From positions 1-38,396 of the forward strand of contig JBMSHD010000008.1 in assembly GCA_049416425.1 (NCBI GenBank): DNA of 38,396 bases, in the 5' to 3' direction. The notes under the pieces were generated by a model. It saw only the letters and a program-made list of their open reading frames with translations, did no database searches and had not been told where the DNA came from. The stretch comes from JBMSHD01 sp049416425 (GTDB lineage Bacteria; Pseudomonadota; Gammaproteobacteria; Francisellales; Francisellaceae). Both the position numbers and the translations under genes were made by a program. Shown piece by piece: positions 1-8,580 of this stretch (position 1 is the first letter of the stretch; each line of letters opens with the position of its first letter).

Positions 1-206
1 GGATTCGTATGAACAATATGAATACAATAATGGGAAGTTATTTTGAGCGCGTTCCCTAAAGCCTGCCAAGATCATATCAGTACAATAAACTTACCAGACT
101 CTCCCCTCAAACTTTGGATTCATAAGCCATAGTTGAGCAGTGACAGAATATATATGGCTTTAATATGCCATATGAGTGTAAAACTAAATAGACTTTAGAG
201 CTGAAA
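1..206. other. Upstream intergenic stretch with a small hairpin
   Basis: No complete gene is visible. Two reading frames run in from the left edge and stop early, one at 44-46 and one at 57-59; either could be the tail of a gene outside the window, but too little is present to judge. A perfect 7-bp inverted repeat, ATATGGC (152-158) and GCCATAT (167-173), lies about 35 bp before the first gene. It could be an operator or a leader hairpin. The stretch is AT-rich and no convincing promoter was identified. Confidence 0.35.
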
Positions 207-881
207 ATGAATTACGTTCCTAGTACTTTACGATATATATTGCCCCGAAAGGATCAATGCTACGATATCCCTCTTAATTTTAATCGTGACGATTTTATTA
301 ATAGCTCTGGTTTACCATTAACCAGTCGATGTTGGTATGTGGCGCTGTGCAAGCTTATGTCAGCAGGTGATAAATCTGAAGATTATGAACGTTCGGAGCA
401 ATTACTTCAAGACAAATTAGATCATCTTGGATATACAAAAGAGCAGTTAAAAGCCATGCTGCTTCACGGTGTAAGGCCTCATAATCAAGAAAATTTTTAC
501 AGTTCATTGGGTTTAAAAAACATTGCCATTGATTTTGATGAAGATTTTTTTAGGCAGATTAATCGTCTGCTTAATCAATATGGACCAATCATCTGGAATA
601 GATCTGCCTTAGGTGGTGATGGTTTTCACTCTCAGGTAATCTCAGGGATTACTCATGTAAATAGTGAAATCAATGTGCTGGAAATTAATGATTCAATGTC
701 TCAAGGAACAAAGTCAGTCCCGTTGCAATATTACACTGGAGAGACAATAGAAGAGTTATATGAGCAAGGTGGGATGAAATTTTGGATCTCTGAGCGAAAA
801 TATTGGTTTAATCCCTTTTCATCGTTTTTGTCTTATCCGGAATATTGTAGGGATATAAGAGGTGAAATGCCAGTTGTATGA
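207..881 (+). CDS. Hypothetical protein, possible papain-like cysteine protease
   Basis: This 224-residue protein has no recognisable signal peptide or membrane segment. What is visible is the order of a papain-fold catalytic triad. C42 sits in an RCWYVAL context at the start of a likely helix. H141 lies in GFHSQVISGI and is followed by N161-D162 in VLEINDS. The segment YGPIIW before the His resembles the GPLW strand of C39/C70-type papain-like proteases. The expected oxyanion Gln a few residues before the Cys is not seen, which weakens the call. The next gene starts 49 bp downstream on the same strand, so the two may be co-transcribed. In host-associated bacteria such proteins are often effectors or bacteriocin-processing peptidases; either role here is inference. 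It could equally be an unrelated hypothetical protein. Confidence 0.4.
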   Translation: MNYVPSTLRYILPRKDQCYDIPLNFNRDDFINSSGLPLTSRCWYVALCKLMSAGDKSEDYERSEQLLQDKLDHLGYTKEQLKAMLLHGVRPHNQENFYSSLGLKNIAIDFDEDFFRQINRLLNQYGPIIWNRSALGGDGFHSQVISGITHVNSEINVLEINDSMSQGTKSVPLQYYTGETIEELYEQGGMKFWISERKYWFNPFSSFLSYPEYCRDIRGEMPVV

Positions 882-930
882 AATGCATTATTTAGCTTTA
901 GTGAGTCGTTAAAAAAGGATAGTTTGGATT

Positions 931-3153
931 ATGAAGCGTTTTGAGTTTAATCGCAGTGGCTACGACGATAAATGGATCATCAAAAAAGAAGAGAACACTT
1001 GGAGCACTAAAGGTGCTGATCTTAGTATTTATATTGAAGAAAAAACACCGCTTCATTTTGCTAAAGCAGATCAGGTTGACTTTCCAGTGATTGATAATGT
1101 CGCGCATTTACTGTCTTTTGTGCTTGAAAATTCCACGAAATTTGTTCGCAATTGGGACACCAAACCCTGGATTTATATCATTGCCTTAAGCTACGATCCA
1201 GATAAAAGAATGGTTTGTTTTTTTTATAGCATCGATCCAAATTCTATTGATGTTATCCGTTTTGATGTCTTAGCATTACAGCAGGTGGTTGAGGATCCGC
1301 TGCTGATGCTTTATCAGCAGGATGTATTTAACCCTTGTGATATTAAGCCTAAGGGGGATATGCTTCGCCGTTATATCAATAAGCCCTCAAATTATCTTGG
1401 GCAAAGCAGTTTTCTCGAATTGCCTCGGGAGATAAAGCCTCAGCGCTTTATTCTGGTAGAGGAAGATGAGATGAAGGTGGGCGAAGATGAAAGCATCGAA
1501 AGAGAAGTACCTTTTTTGCGGCAACGATTACAGCGACGAAATTCGCTTGAACTTTTAAACAATCCCGATAGCTATCGTCAGCGGTGCGAGCAATTAAATC
1601 GGCGCATGAGCGAACTAGTTGACAAGATAACTGCGCTCCGTCCTGATGATGCGCAACACAATAACATCGAGACACTTAAGCGTGAAATATCGGCGCTTTT
1701 GACCGAGTTGCAAGACAAAAGCCATCGTGTTTTAGATCGGCCTGATAAGATGCATGAGGATATAGGCGATGTGCGTAGAAGACTCCAAAACCATTATCAA
1801 AACGTGAGCAATTGTGAGCGTGAATATGGTGAATTAATGAGGCAATATCGGGAATTAACAGCCAATTTGCGCATGCCAGAATCTGTCGACATGACAAGGC
1901 TTTATAAACTGAAAAGACTCTATATCGGCTATCCCTGTGATCTGATTGAGATTAAGAAGACAATTGCCACGGCGATGATGGATGCCGCTCGTTCTTATGC
2001 TCTTGCAATCTGTAAACAAAGAGATGCGATAAAGACATTTAACGGTAAATTCTGCTTTGTAAAATTAGTTGCCGGTGCAGACGGTGTTTTGAACTTACAG
2101 CCACTATATGATGCAGAAAGCGCTTCTTTGGAATTATGGCAAGATCATATTAATGAGACGCTTGAAAGGTGTCGTCGGCAAAAAACTTTCACTAGCCGAT
2201 CTGAGAAACTTATTTTACAGGCACTGGATACGCCTGACATCAAGAGCATTAATAAGGATTGGGCTACTGATAGAAGCAAGCGTATACTCATCTTAGACAA
2301 GGCGCTGATTCTTAGAGATTGGGTATTGATGAAGTCCAAAGAAAAAATCTATGAGGCAATGAGAGAGTTGCATCGTGGTTTGAAACAGCAGCTGGATAAT
2401 CAGCTAGAAAGAAATACACGCGATGGTGAGAGATTGGAAGAAGGCATAAGCAACTGGCACAGTCGTATGCAAGATTGTTTGCAAAACTTAGATTTGCTAA
2501 GATCACCCTTTCCCGATGAGGAGACGAAACGGCGTTATAAGCTGTGTATTGATCAGCTTGAAACGACGATACAAGATCGAGTAGGATTTACGCCATTGCC
2601 TCTTAACAACAGGCACTTACGATTGCCAGGAAATTGGCCGGAATTTGAAGAATGGCGCATAGAAAATTCTGATCTAGCGGAGGTGATTAATAATTTTGTT
2701 ATCCATCATGAATCTAATTTCCCGTTATTCTGGCGTTCTATCAGTCGTAGCTGTATTTTGTATAGATGCAAACAGTTTAGTAGTTTGACTAGCTTAAGGC
2801 AGAAATTACACAGTCAAATACAGCGACTGCGTAAAACTCGCTTTAAAAGAGCTGGCACTGAAAAGAAAGCGCTGTTGCTTGAAGATAGTGATAAGCAAGC
2901 CGTCGGTCTTATCCATGAAAAAATAGCAAAAGACGCCAATTTGAAGATGTCAGAGATCGATGCGATTAAAATCTGGTATGGATTGGTTGCACCCAACTTA
3001 TTTCTATCAAGAAACAAAGATGGGAAATCAAAATCACGTGATGCTTTGCATGCTTTGATGGATAAGCTTGGTTTTTCCAGGCTTATCGTGGACAGTAATG
3101 CTGGTGCCATAGAAATGCAGAAGATGCTTAGAGCAGAAGGCTTGTTAGTGTAA
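931..3153 (+). CDS. Large hypothetical protein with coiled-coil regions
   Basis: The product is a 740-residue soluble protein that I do not recognise. It starts at ATG 931, about 11 bases after an AAGGA-type ribosome site. Residues 1-180 look globular and rich in aromatic residues. From about 195 to 320 the sequence is charged and heptad-like, with many Arg, Glu, Gln and Leu, suggesting a coiled coil. Further helical, basic stretches run through about 440-540 and 610-680, the last one strongly Arg/Lys-rich. There is no signal peptide or transmembrane segment. It follows the possible cysteine protease by 49 bp and may form a two-gene unit with it. A structural, scaffold or effector role is possible, but nothing in the sequence decides this. 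Confidence 0.6.
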   Translation: MKRFEFNRSGYDDKWIIKKEENTWSTKGADLSIYIEEKTPLHFAKADQVDFPVIDNVAHLLSFVLENSTKFVRNWDTKPWIYIIALSYDPDKRMVCFFYSIDPNSIDVIRFDVLALQQVVEDPLLMLYQQDVFNPCDIKPKGDMLRRYINKPSNYLGQSSFLELPREIKPQRFILVEEDEMKVGEDESIEREVPFLRQRLQRRNSLELLNNPDSYRQRCEQLNRRMSELVDKITALRPDDAQHNNIETLKREISALLTELQDKSHRVLDRPDKMHEDIGDVRRRLQNHYQNVSNCEREYGELMRQYRELTANLRMPESVDMTRLYKLKRLYIGYPCDLIEIKKTIATAMMDAARSYALAICKQRDAIKTFNGKFCFVKLVAGADGVLNLQPLYDAESASLELWQDHINETLERCRRQKTFTSRSEKLILQALDTPDIKSINKDWATDRSKRILILDKALILRDWVLMKSKEKIYEAMRELHRGLKQQLDNQLERNTRDGERLEEGISNWHSRMQDCLQNLDLLRSPFPDEETKRRYKLCIDQLETTIQDRVGFTPLPLNNRHLRLPGNWPEFEEWRIENSDLAEVINNFVIHHESNFPLFWRSISRSCILYRCKQFSSLTSLRQKLHSQIQRLRKTRFKRAGTEKKALLLEDSDKQAVGLIHEKIAKDANLKMSEIDAIKIWYGLVAPNLFLSRNKDGKSKSRDALHALMDKLGFSRLIVDSNAGAIEMQKMLRAEGLLV

Positions 3154-3157
3154 AGAT

Positions 3158-3246
3158 AAGGCTCTTTTAGGGTTATTCGTAGAACCCTCTCACTGCCTCT
3201 TAGACAAAGGGGGAGAAAAACATTTTCTCCCCTTGGAATGAGGGAT
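3158..3246 (+). repeat. Interspersed repeat, copy A, with hairpin
   Basis: This stretch begins four bases after the stop of the 740-residue gene. It aligns with 21224-21342 elsewhere in the window: the first 28 bases, from AAGGCTCTTTTAG to GTAGAACCC, are nearly identical, and similarity continues through the CTGCCT and CTCCCCTTGG blocks. Inside it GGGGAGAAAA (3210-3219) and TTTTCTCCCC (3223-3232) form a perfect 10-bp stem with loop ACA. It lies between two convergent genes, so the hairpin may act as a two-way terminator. The base changes relative to copy B suggest an older or degraded copy. Confidence 0.7.
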
Positions 3247-3263
3247 ACAGCGCGAAAGACTCG

Positions 3264-3974
3264 TTAAATGGGTATAACCTTGGTATTGAAGAGATAGCCT
3301 TCTCCTCGTAGGGTTTTGACTATATCAAAACAGGAAAACTGCTGTTGTAGAAGCGTGCGCAAACGGCTTATCTTGACGTCAATGCTTCTATCGCTTGATT
3401 CAAGATTTTCCTGTGGCAGCCGGTCGAGTATCTGTTCGCGCGTCAGAATCTGTTGCGGGTTTGTCACCAATACCAAAAGCACATGATAGAGTGAGCTTGG
3501 CAGCTGTAGATGTTTCTCTCCCGCGATAAGCGTATGTGTTTTGGTATCAAGAACAATGCCTTCGAAGCTATAGCCGCTGATTTTTAATTCATGAGGTTCG
3601 GGCATCTGGTCTTTAGTTCGGCGCAATATGGCTTTAATTCGAGCCAAAAGTTCTCTCAAGCTGAAGGGTTTAACCACATAGTCATCGGCGCCGACTTCAA
3701 TGCCAATGGTGCGTTCAATGTAGTCGCCGGCGGCAGAGAGCATGATGATGGGAACGGTGCTTGTCTTTCGAATAACCGAGCAAATTTCGGTACCGCTTAG
3801 CCCCGGCATCATAACATCTAGAATGATGAGATCGAAACGAGCGTCTTGCTGAAAAACATCGAGAAACTGCTGTGGTTTTGAAAAACAGCTAACTCGAAAA
3901 TCGTGCTGTTCCAGATATTGCTCGAGATTATCAAGAATCTGCTCGTCGTCATCGACAATGGCAATATTGATCAT
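3264..3974 (-). CDS. OmpR/PhoB-family response regulator
   Basis: This 236-residue protein has a receiver domain (about 1-120) and a C-terminal winged-helix DNA-binding domain (about 135-232). The receiver shows the acidic pair D8-D9, phospho-acceptor D53 in LIILDVMMPG, S80 at the usual Thr/Ser position and K102 in VVKPF. The C-terminal part carries the family signature LTREQILDRL and the recognition-helix segment DRSIDVKISRLR. It should be phosphorylated by the kinase encoded divergently from 4060 and then control nearby transcription. The two genes are separated by 85 bp, which probably holds both promoters. A divergent layout is less common than a co-directional operon. The regulated genes are unknown; the overlapping transporter gene after the kinase is one candidate. 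Confidence 0.92.
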   Translation of the reverse strand: MINIAIVDDDEQILDNLEQYLEQHDFRVSCFSKPQQFLDVFQQDARFDLIILDVMMPGLSGTEICSVIRKTSTVPIIMLSAAGDYIERTIGIEVGADDYVVKPFSLRELLARIKAILRRTKDQMPEPHELKISGYSFEGIVLDTKTHTLIAGEKHLQLPSSLYHVLLVLVTNPQQILTREQILDRLPQENLESSDRSIDVKISRLRTLLQQQFSCFDIVKTLRGEGYLFNTKVIPI

Positions 3975-4059
3975 GACATCTAAAAAGTTAGTTTTATCTA
4001 CGTGTTAAGTATATCGAGCTTTGCTATACTTGTACAATAAGTAAGGTTCATGAGAGATC

Positions 4060-5337
4060 GTGTTGCTTCACAGTATCAAGAAGGCTTTGCCATTGAGATA
4101 TGGCGTGATCGTTTTTATTACCGCTTTGCTATGTACTGTGTTTCAGTCTGTTTATATCGCCGTCGCTATCTCTTCAAAGCATCAGAGCATCAATGAAATA
4201 AATGATACAAACCGGCAGGTGGTGGACGTTCTGGCACAAAATCTAGTGGCACGTCCAGATAATGAGTTGAGCAAAGTTTCATTATCGGCGCTTATCGAGT
4301 TGATAAAACACAAGGTTTTCGCTACTAAAAATGCGCGTGCCTATATTGCACTAGATAGCAGAAGTCACTGTATGGATCTACCGAAACATCAAGATCTTAT
4401 CGTTGTGGATTGCGAGACCAGGCAACTTGATGATTCGCTGTGGTTGACTAGCCGTGTTTATATGAAGGCTCCATTTTCGTTACTTATGATGCTATTTTCT
4501 TTTTCCCCTTATTTACTGCTTATTATCGCCATCATCTATGTCATGCTGGCGCTTAAGGTCATTCTGCCCTTGGTAAGGTTTAAAAAATTTGTTATGGGCA
4601 TGGGTATGGTTTCGCTGAATGCTAAATCGACAGTCGATAACGCTGTGTTAAGCGACATTGCCGTGTTGCTTGAAGATGTGAAAACTCAGCAGGCAAAGAG
4701 GCTTGCTTTCAAACATAAACAGCTGGCGATGACGCTTCATGATATAAGAACACCTTTAACACATCTTCAGATGAAGCTCGAGATGTATGATTACAAACTG
4801 TATGATCAGTGTCTGCCTTATTTTAAAGAACTTGATATGATGAGTAAGGTGTTATTGGCGAATACCAAAGAGGAGTGGTTGAGTTATGAGCCGCCTGTGA
4901 ACTGCCGTATTATGGATTATCTTGGTCGTCTTTTTGCGGAATATCGGCACTGTAAAGAGGTACGTGTTGAATTTGCCTTGCCGGGAGAAGCCATGATTTT
5001 TATTCGCCCCATGGCTTTGAAAAGGGCGATCACCAATATCATCGATAATGCCTTGAAATATGGAAAAGCAGCGGAAATTCAGGTAAGAATCGTCAGCAGG
5101 CGGCTGGCGATTGTTGTTCATGACTCAGGGGCTGGAATCCCGGATGATAAGCTTGTTCATCTCTTTACACCCTTTTATGGTAACGGCTCAGGTACGGGGC
5201 TTGGGCTTGCCATAAGCAAGGAAATAATCGAAGCGCATGGGGGTGATATTTATCTTTATAATCACGAGAAAGGCGGGCTTGTCGTTGAAGTTAAATTGCC
5301 TCTATCTAACCAGGGTGAGGAAGATAATGATGAGTAA
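4060..5337 (+). CDS. Sensor histidine kinase, EnvZ-like
   Basis: The 425-residue membrane kinase has TM1 at about 15-37, a periplasmic sensor region of about 100 residues and TM2 at about 140-166. A HAMP-like linker follows at about 167-215. The dimerisation box carries phospho-acceptor H227 in LHDIRTPL. The ATPase domain shows the N box NIIDNALKYG (326-335), the G1 box DSGAGI (355-360) and the G2 box GSGTGLGLA (376-384). The start is GTG at 4060, with a GAGAGA-type site just before it. An ATG at 4050 is out of frame. The periplasmic domain holds two Cys (C104 and C118) that could pair. It is the natural partner of the divergent OmpR-type regulator, and its 3' end overlaps the next gene by 8-11 bp. 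Confidence 0.92.
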   Translation: MLLHSIKKALPLRYGVIVFITALLCTVFQSVYIAVAISSKHQSINEINDTNRQVVDVLAQNLVARPDNELSKVSLSALIELIKHKVFATKNARAYIALDSRSHCMDLPKHQDLIVVDCETRQLDDSLWLTSRVYMKAPFSLLMMLFSFSPYLLLIIAIIYVMLALKVILPLVRFKKFVMGMGMVSLNAKSTVDNAVLSDIAVLLEDVKTQQAKRLAFKHKQLAMTLHDIRTPLTHLQMKLEMYDYKLYDQCLPYFKELDMMSKVLLANTKEEWLSYEPPVNCRIMDYLGRLFAEYRHCKEVRVEFALPGEAMIFIRPMALKRAITNIIDNALKYGKAAEIQVRIVSRRLAIVVHDSGAGIPDDKLVHLFTPFYGNGSGTGLGLAISKEIIEAHGGDIYLYNHEKGGLVVEVKLPLSNQGEEDNDE

Positions 5338-6718
5338 TGTTATTATTGTTTTTTTGGTATTAATAATTCGTATTAATTATAGTTTCTTTCTGATTTACAT
5401 CACGCTCAGTACTTGGCAAGATGTGATCATAAGAGGTGATATGGCGATAGAAGAAGTCTTTAAGCTCTCGCCGCTTAGCATGCTTCCGCTTGCCGCGCTC
5501 ATCGTGCCTATTGTTGGCTATTTCAGCGACTGTTTTGGTCGTAAATCGATAATGCTGATCGTCAGTTTTTTCTGCATTGTTGGATGTCTGTGGACGCTTA
5601 CTGCTGCCGAGAGTATTCCTGTTTTTGCCATTAGCTATTTTCTAATCAGTGCCAGCTTCAGTCTGTGGCCGCTAGCGATGGCCAGCTTCAGCGATAGGCT
5701 GCCGCGAAAAAGTCTGGTCGTATGGTTGGGACTTGTGATTATGGCCAATTTTGGTGTGAGAATGTTATTTGCTCAAAGCACATTGACTGAGCAGCTGTTT
5801 GCCGTGCCGATGGTGACGTTTGAGCGCTATTTTTGTATTGAGCTCATCCTGTTGGCGGTAGTCTTGCTGTTGCTGCTTATTTTTTTTAAAGAGCCAGAAG
5901 GCAGAAGAGATCGCTTTAAAAATAATGTGTTGCATGTCTATCTATTATTGATTCGCTTTTCAATGCATAAATATTTTCTGGCTTTACTGTTTCGCCTTCT
6001 GGCGTATAGTGGCCTTATTGTCTTATTTGAGATGTTGCTTGGAAACATGCAAGAGCGATTATATTACCAGGGTCTGGAAAATAAAGCGATCTATGGCATT
6101 GCCGCGGCATGCATTATCATCATTGTGGTCGGTAAATGCGTATACAATAAGGTTTCATGGCTTCTCATCGAGAAGGTATTTGTGTTGTTGGCTCTGCTTA
6201 TTGGTACTGTGATGCTGGTTATGAACGCCATGGAAGTCGTTGAACCTTCGCTGCGAGACATGGAGAGCGGAACGCGAGGTCGAGTAGACCCGGGTAGTCT
6301 TGCGCTGTAAACAGCAAGCGACGTGCCGTAGGCGCCAGAGCGAAGTCTGTGAAACAGCTTGTACCCAAGGCGTAGAGTAGAATCGGAGACAGTTGCCTGC
6401 TCGGAATGAACGCAGTGAATTTGTGAAGGTATGCTGGCGAGGCGGACGTCCCGGGCAAAATTTATGCCGCCGAGGATAGCCGATTCGATTTTGTATATGG
6501 ATATACAAAATCTATTATGAGGCCCGAGGCACCCAGGGCTTTATGCTTTTTTTTGCGGGTTTTGGGTGTTGGCTATCGTTTTTGTTTCTGCGATTTATTT
6601 CAGATGGATACTGAAGTTTGCCCGCTATCGCTATGCCGGTTTTGTGATTGGATTGTTTTATGCCATCATATTGAATCTGATTAATCTGTTTGGAATGATT
6701 CTCTCGTTGTGGTTCTAG
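5327..6718 (+). pseudogene. MFS transporter gene broken by an insertion
   Basis: The start is ATG 5327 or 5330, overlapping the kinase stop and preceded by an AGGGTGAGG ribosome site. The first part, to about 6226, encodes roughly 300 residues with many membrane segments. It carries the MFS motif-A loop GYFSDCFGRKS between TM2 and TM3. The reading then enters foreign-looking sequence and stops at 6308-6310. From 6536 to 6718 the same frame resumes with two more typical membrane segments (GLYAFFCGFWVLAIVF and AGFVIGLFYAIILNL) and ends at TAG. Together the halves give about 360 residues, close to a full MFS protein. A complete transporter is therefore not made from this allele, although the N-terminal fragment could still be translated with a short foreign tail. 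The substrate is unknown. Confidence 0.8.
6225..6535. mobile_element. Short non-autonomous inserted element (MITE-like)
   Basis: About 300 bp with a composition unlike its surroundings split the MFS gene. The inside is GC-richer and dense in GCGAAG/GAACGC-type words. One edge holds a perfect 12-bp inverted repeat, GATTTTGTATAT-GG-ATATACAAAATC (6487-6512). TTATGA occurs at 6219-6224 and again at 6515-6520 and could be a target duplication, but rejoining at that repeat does not restore the frame, so the exact borders are unsettled. A smaller hairpin, GCTGT-aa-ACAGC, lies near 6304-6315. No transposase is encoded. The minus strand has open frames of 79 and 117 codons that look incidental. A structured intergenic repeat or a remnant of a larger element are alternatives. 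Confidence 0.6.
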
Positions 6719-6843
6719 TCGCCGTCAGTGATCTGATGCGGAAGATGATCATTTTTATCTTCATTGAACTTTCCTGGTTTTTGCTGATTCTGATCTGCTC
6801 TGCATTTTTAATTGTCGATCTAAATAATGAGCAAATGCGATAA
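6709..6843 (+). CDS. Possible small membrane protein
   Basis: A short frame, starting at GTG 6709 (44 residues) or ATG 6736 (35 residues), ends at TAA 6841-6843. It encodes one strongly hydrophobic segment (IIFIFIELSWFLLILICSAF) followed by an acidic tail. A GGAA word lies about 13 bases before the GTG; no good ribosome site precedes the ATG. It overlaps the last codons of the broken MFS gene by 10 bp in another frame, a spacing seen in translationally coupled genes. It might be a small accessory membrane peptide of that operon or a chance frame. Confidence 0.3.
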   Translation: MVLVAVSDLMRKMIIFIFIELSWFLLILICSAFLIVDLNNEQMR

Positions 6844-6914
6844 AAATTTCTAATATTCGGTAAAATTTCAGGCTATACTGGGAAGTGAGTTAAATACTGA
6901 AAGGGAGAATGCAT

Positions 6915-7352
6915 ATGATGCTCAGTAATGAAGTATTTAATGAGATGGATCGAGGCAAGTTTGACAGTTGTTGTGAATATTACGAGACCTGTCTGACACA
7001 CTTCGGATTCGAAGTCAAAGCGCATTGTTTTATCGATGAGAATCAAACACCAGCCTTGTATCTAGTCGATATCTATTACTGTGATCAACGTCACGAGATC
7101 TTCACGGCTTTAACCCTTCAAGAGTTTTATGAAAAAGTGCTGTTGTTGTGCAAGGTCTATGATTGTGGCAAAACGCACATGATAAATATCGAAGAGGCGC
7201 TGCAGTCGCTTCTTGAAAAGGACAGTCGCCTGGCGGCTATTCGTGGAGAGATCGAAGATCTTTTAAACTGGATTGACTATATCGATGAAGAGTTCGTTCT
7301 GAAAAATATTGCCACGGCGCGAGCGACTGTATCAAATAATACCCTGCATTAA
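6915..7352 (+). CDS. Hypothetical acidic protein
   Basis: About 145 residues with no recognised family, signal peptide or membrane segment. The likely start is ATG 6915, seven bases after the strong GGGAG ribosome site; the ATG at 6909 is too close to that site. The protein is acidic and rich in Cys and aromatic residues in its first two thirds, for example DSCCEYYETC and VDIYYCDQRHE. Its C-terminal third is helical. The pattern of strands followed by helices suggests a small globular cytosolic protein. A TATACT word near 6873 could be its promoter -10. Its last four bases overlap the end of the convergent permease gene. Confidence 0.65.
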   Translation: MMLSNEVFNEMDRGKFDSCCEYYETCLTHFGFEVKAHCFIDENQTPALYLVDIYYCDQRHEIFTALTLQEFYEKVLLLCKVYDCGKTHMINIEEALQSLLEKDSRLAAIRGEIEDLLNWIDYIDEEFVLKNIATARATVSNNTLH

Positions 7353-8554
7353 ACAAAATTCGGCAGGGCATTGGCCAATGTGGCGATCTCCAGGGCGATC
7401 ATCAGCAGTGCAATGAGAATGGTTGCGCTAAGAAAGGTTTTGCTGAAGATGTGATTTTTTCCTTGCTTTTTTCGTATTACCCAAGCCATGGCACCCGGTA
7501 GTCCAATTAAGAGGATGGCGACGAAGATGCTGGCGTATCCCAATGCCATTCTAAAGCCATCTGGGTAGAATACGGCAAACAGAAAAGGCGGCAGAAAGGT
7601 AATGATAAAGGCGGTGATTTTGTTTAGATGCGATTTTCGATTGAGGTTATAGGTATCGCGGTTAAAATCAAAAAGACCGAGCGTGACGCCCAGAAACGAA
7701 GTGGTTACGGCAATCGATTCGAAGGCGTAGGCCATGTGCGCAAAGGTGGCACTGTGATAGCTTGTAACAAGACCGGCGGCGATGTCACCCTTGGCAATGA
7801 TGCTGGCGAAGCTGTCTGAACCATGAAGCGGAATGGAGCCCAAGGTCGCCCAGATCCAGATGATATAGATGACTAAAGGCAGAAAACTGCCAACAATAAT
7901 GGCTTTTCGCAAGGTGGCACGATCGGATCTGACATAGGTTCGAATCGTTGGAATGATATGATGGAAGCCAAATGATGTGATTAAAATGGGAAAAGTGATC
8001 CAGATATAATTGAAATTTTGACTCTCAATATTGAGATTCTGAGATTTCACCGCCGGAAAAATGGCGATGATAAAGGCAAAGAAAGCCAGAAACTTAAACA
8101 GCATCAGCAGTTTATTGGTGTGATCGACGGCTTGTGTGCCCAAGTAGACAAAAAATCCGAGTATCAATATAAATAAAAGGCTGTTAAGCCAGCCAGGTGT
8201 TGTCAGTCCAATCAGCGAAAATCCGGTTCCAATCAGGCTGCCACCGCCGGCGCTGTAGGCGGCTGTCAGTGAATAAAGCAGTAGCAGATATGATGCCCAG
8301 GTGATGATCTGGCCGAATCGTCCTAAGGTGTTGATGGCCATTTTACTGAAGTTGGTGCGATCAGGCATGGCAAGATTGACCTCGGCAATTAAGAGTGCCG
8401 TTGATAGCATAACCGCCCAGACGGCGATAAGAAGAATACTGGAGATCCAAAAACCATTGGCGGCAACGACAGCGGGAATCGCCAGCATGCCGGCGCCGAT
8501 ACTGGTGCCGGTGATGATCATGGCAGAGCCAAATCCACGAGAGGTGATAGACAT
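7349..8554 (-). CDS. Aromatic amino acid permease, TyrP/Mtr (HAAAP) family
   Basis: A 401-residue inner-membrane protein with about 11 hydrophobic segments, matching the Trp/Tyr permease family in length and in conserved blocks. These include GTSIGAGMLAIP at 14-25, SLTAAYSAGGG, ITSFGFHHIIPTI and TSFLGVTLGLFDF. Such carriers import tyrosine or tryptophan with protons. It is encoded about 6 kb from the phenylalanine/tyrosine degradation operon, so feeding that pathway is a reasonable inference. Substrate choice among Tyr, Phe and Trp cannot be read from the sequence. It starts at ATG 8554 without a clear ribosome site and diverges from rsmG. Confidence 0.88.
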   Translation of the reverse strand: MSITSRGFGSAMIITGTSIGAGMLAIPAVVAANGFWISSILLIAVWAVMLSTALLIAEVNLAMPDRTNFSKMAINTLGRFGQIITWASYLLLLYSLTAAYSAGGGSLIGTGFSLIGLTTPGWLNSLLFILILGFFVYLGTQAVDHTNKLLMLFKFLAFFAFIIAIFPAVKSQNLNIESQNFNYIWITFPILITSFGFHHIIPTIRTYVRSDRATLRKAIIVGSFLPLVIYIIWIWATLGSIPLHGSDSFASIIAKGDIAAGLVTSYHSATFAHMAYAFESIAVTTSFLGVTLGLFDFNRDTYNLNRKSHLNKITAFIITFLPPFLFAVFYPDGFRMALGYASIFVAILLIGLPGAMAWVIRKKQGKNHIFSKTFLSATILIALLMIALEIATLANALPNFV

Positions 8555-8580
8555 AGATGAGGTTGTACGTTATATGTGAA

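Noticed and set aside
3..59. Open frame entering from the left edge and ending at TAA 57-59
   Set aside because: Another frame ending at 46 is equally plausible; too short to call a partial gene.
6155..6508. Minus-strand frames of 79 and 117 codons in the inserted element
   Set aside because: They overlap each other in different frames, have odd composition and look like incidental frames of a structured repeat, not a transposase.
7930..7950. GGTTCGAATC resembling a tRNA T-arm
   Set aside because: It lies in the middle of the aromatic permease coding sequence and no other tRNA parts surround it.
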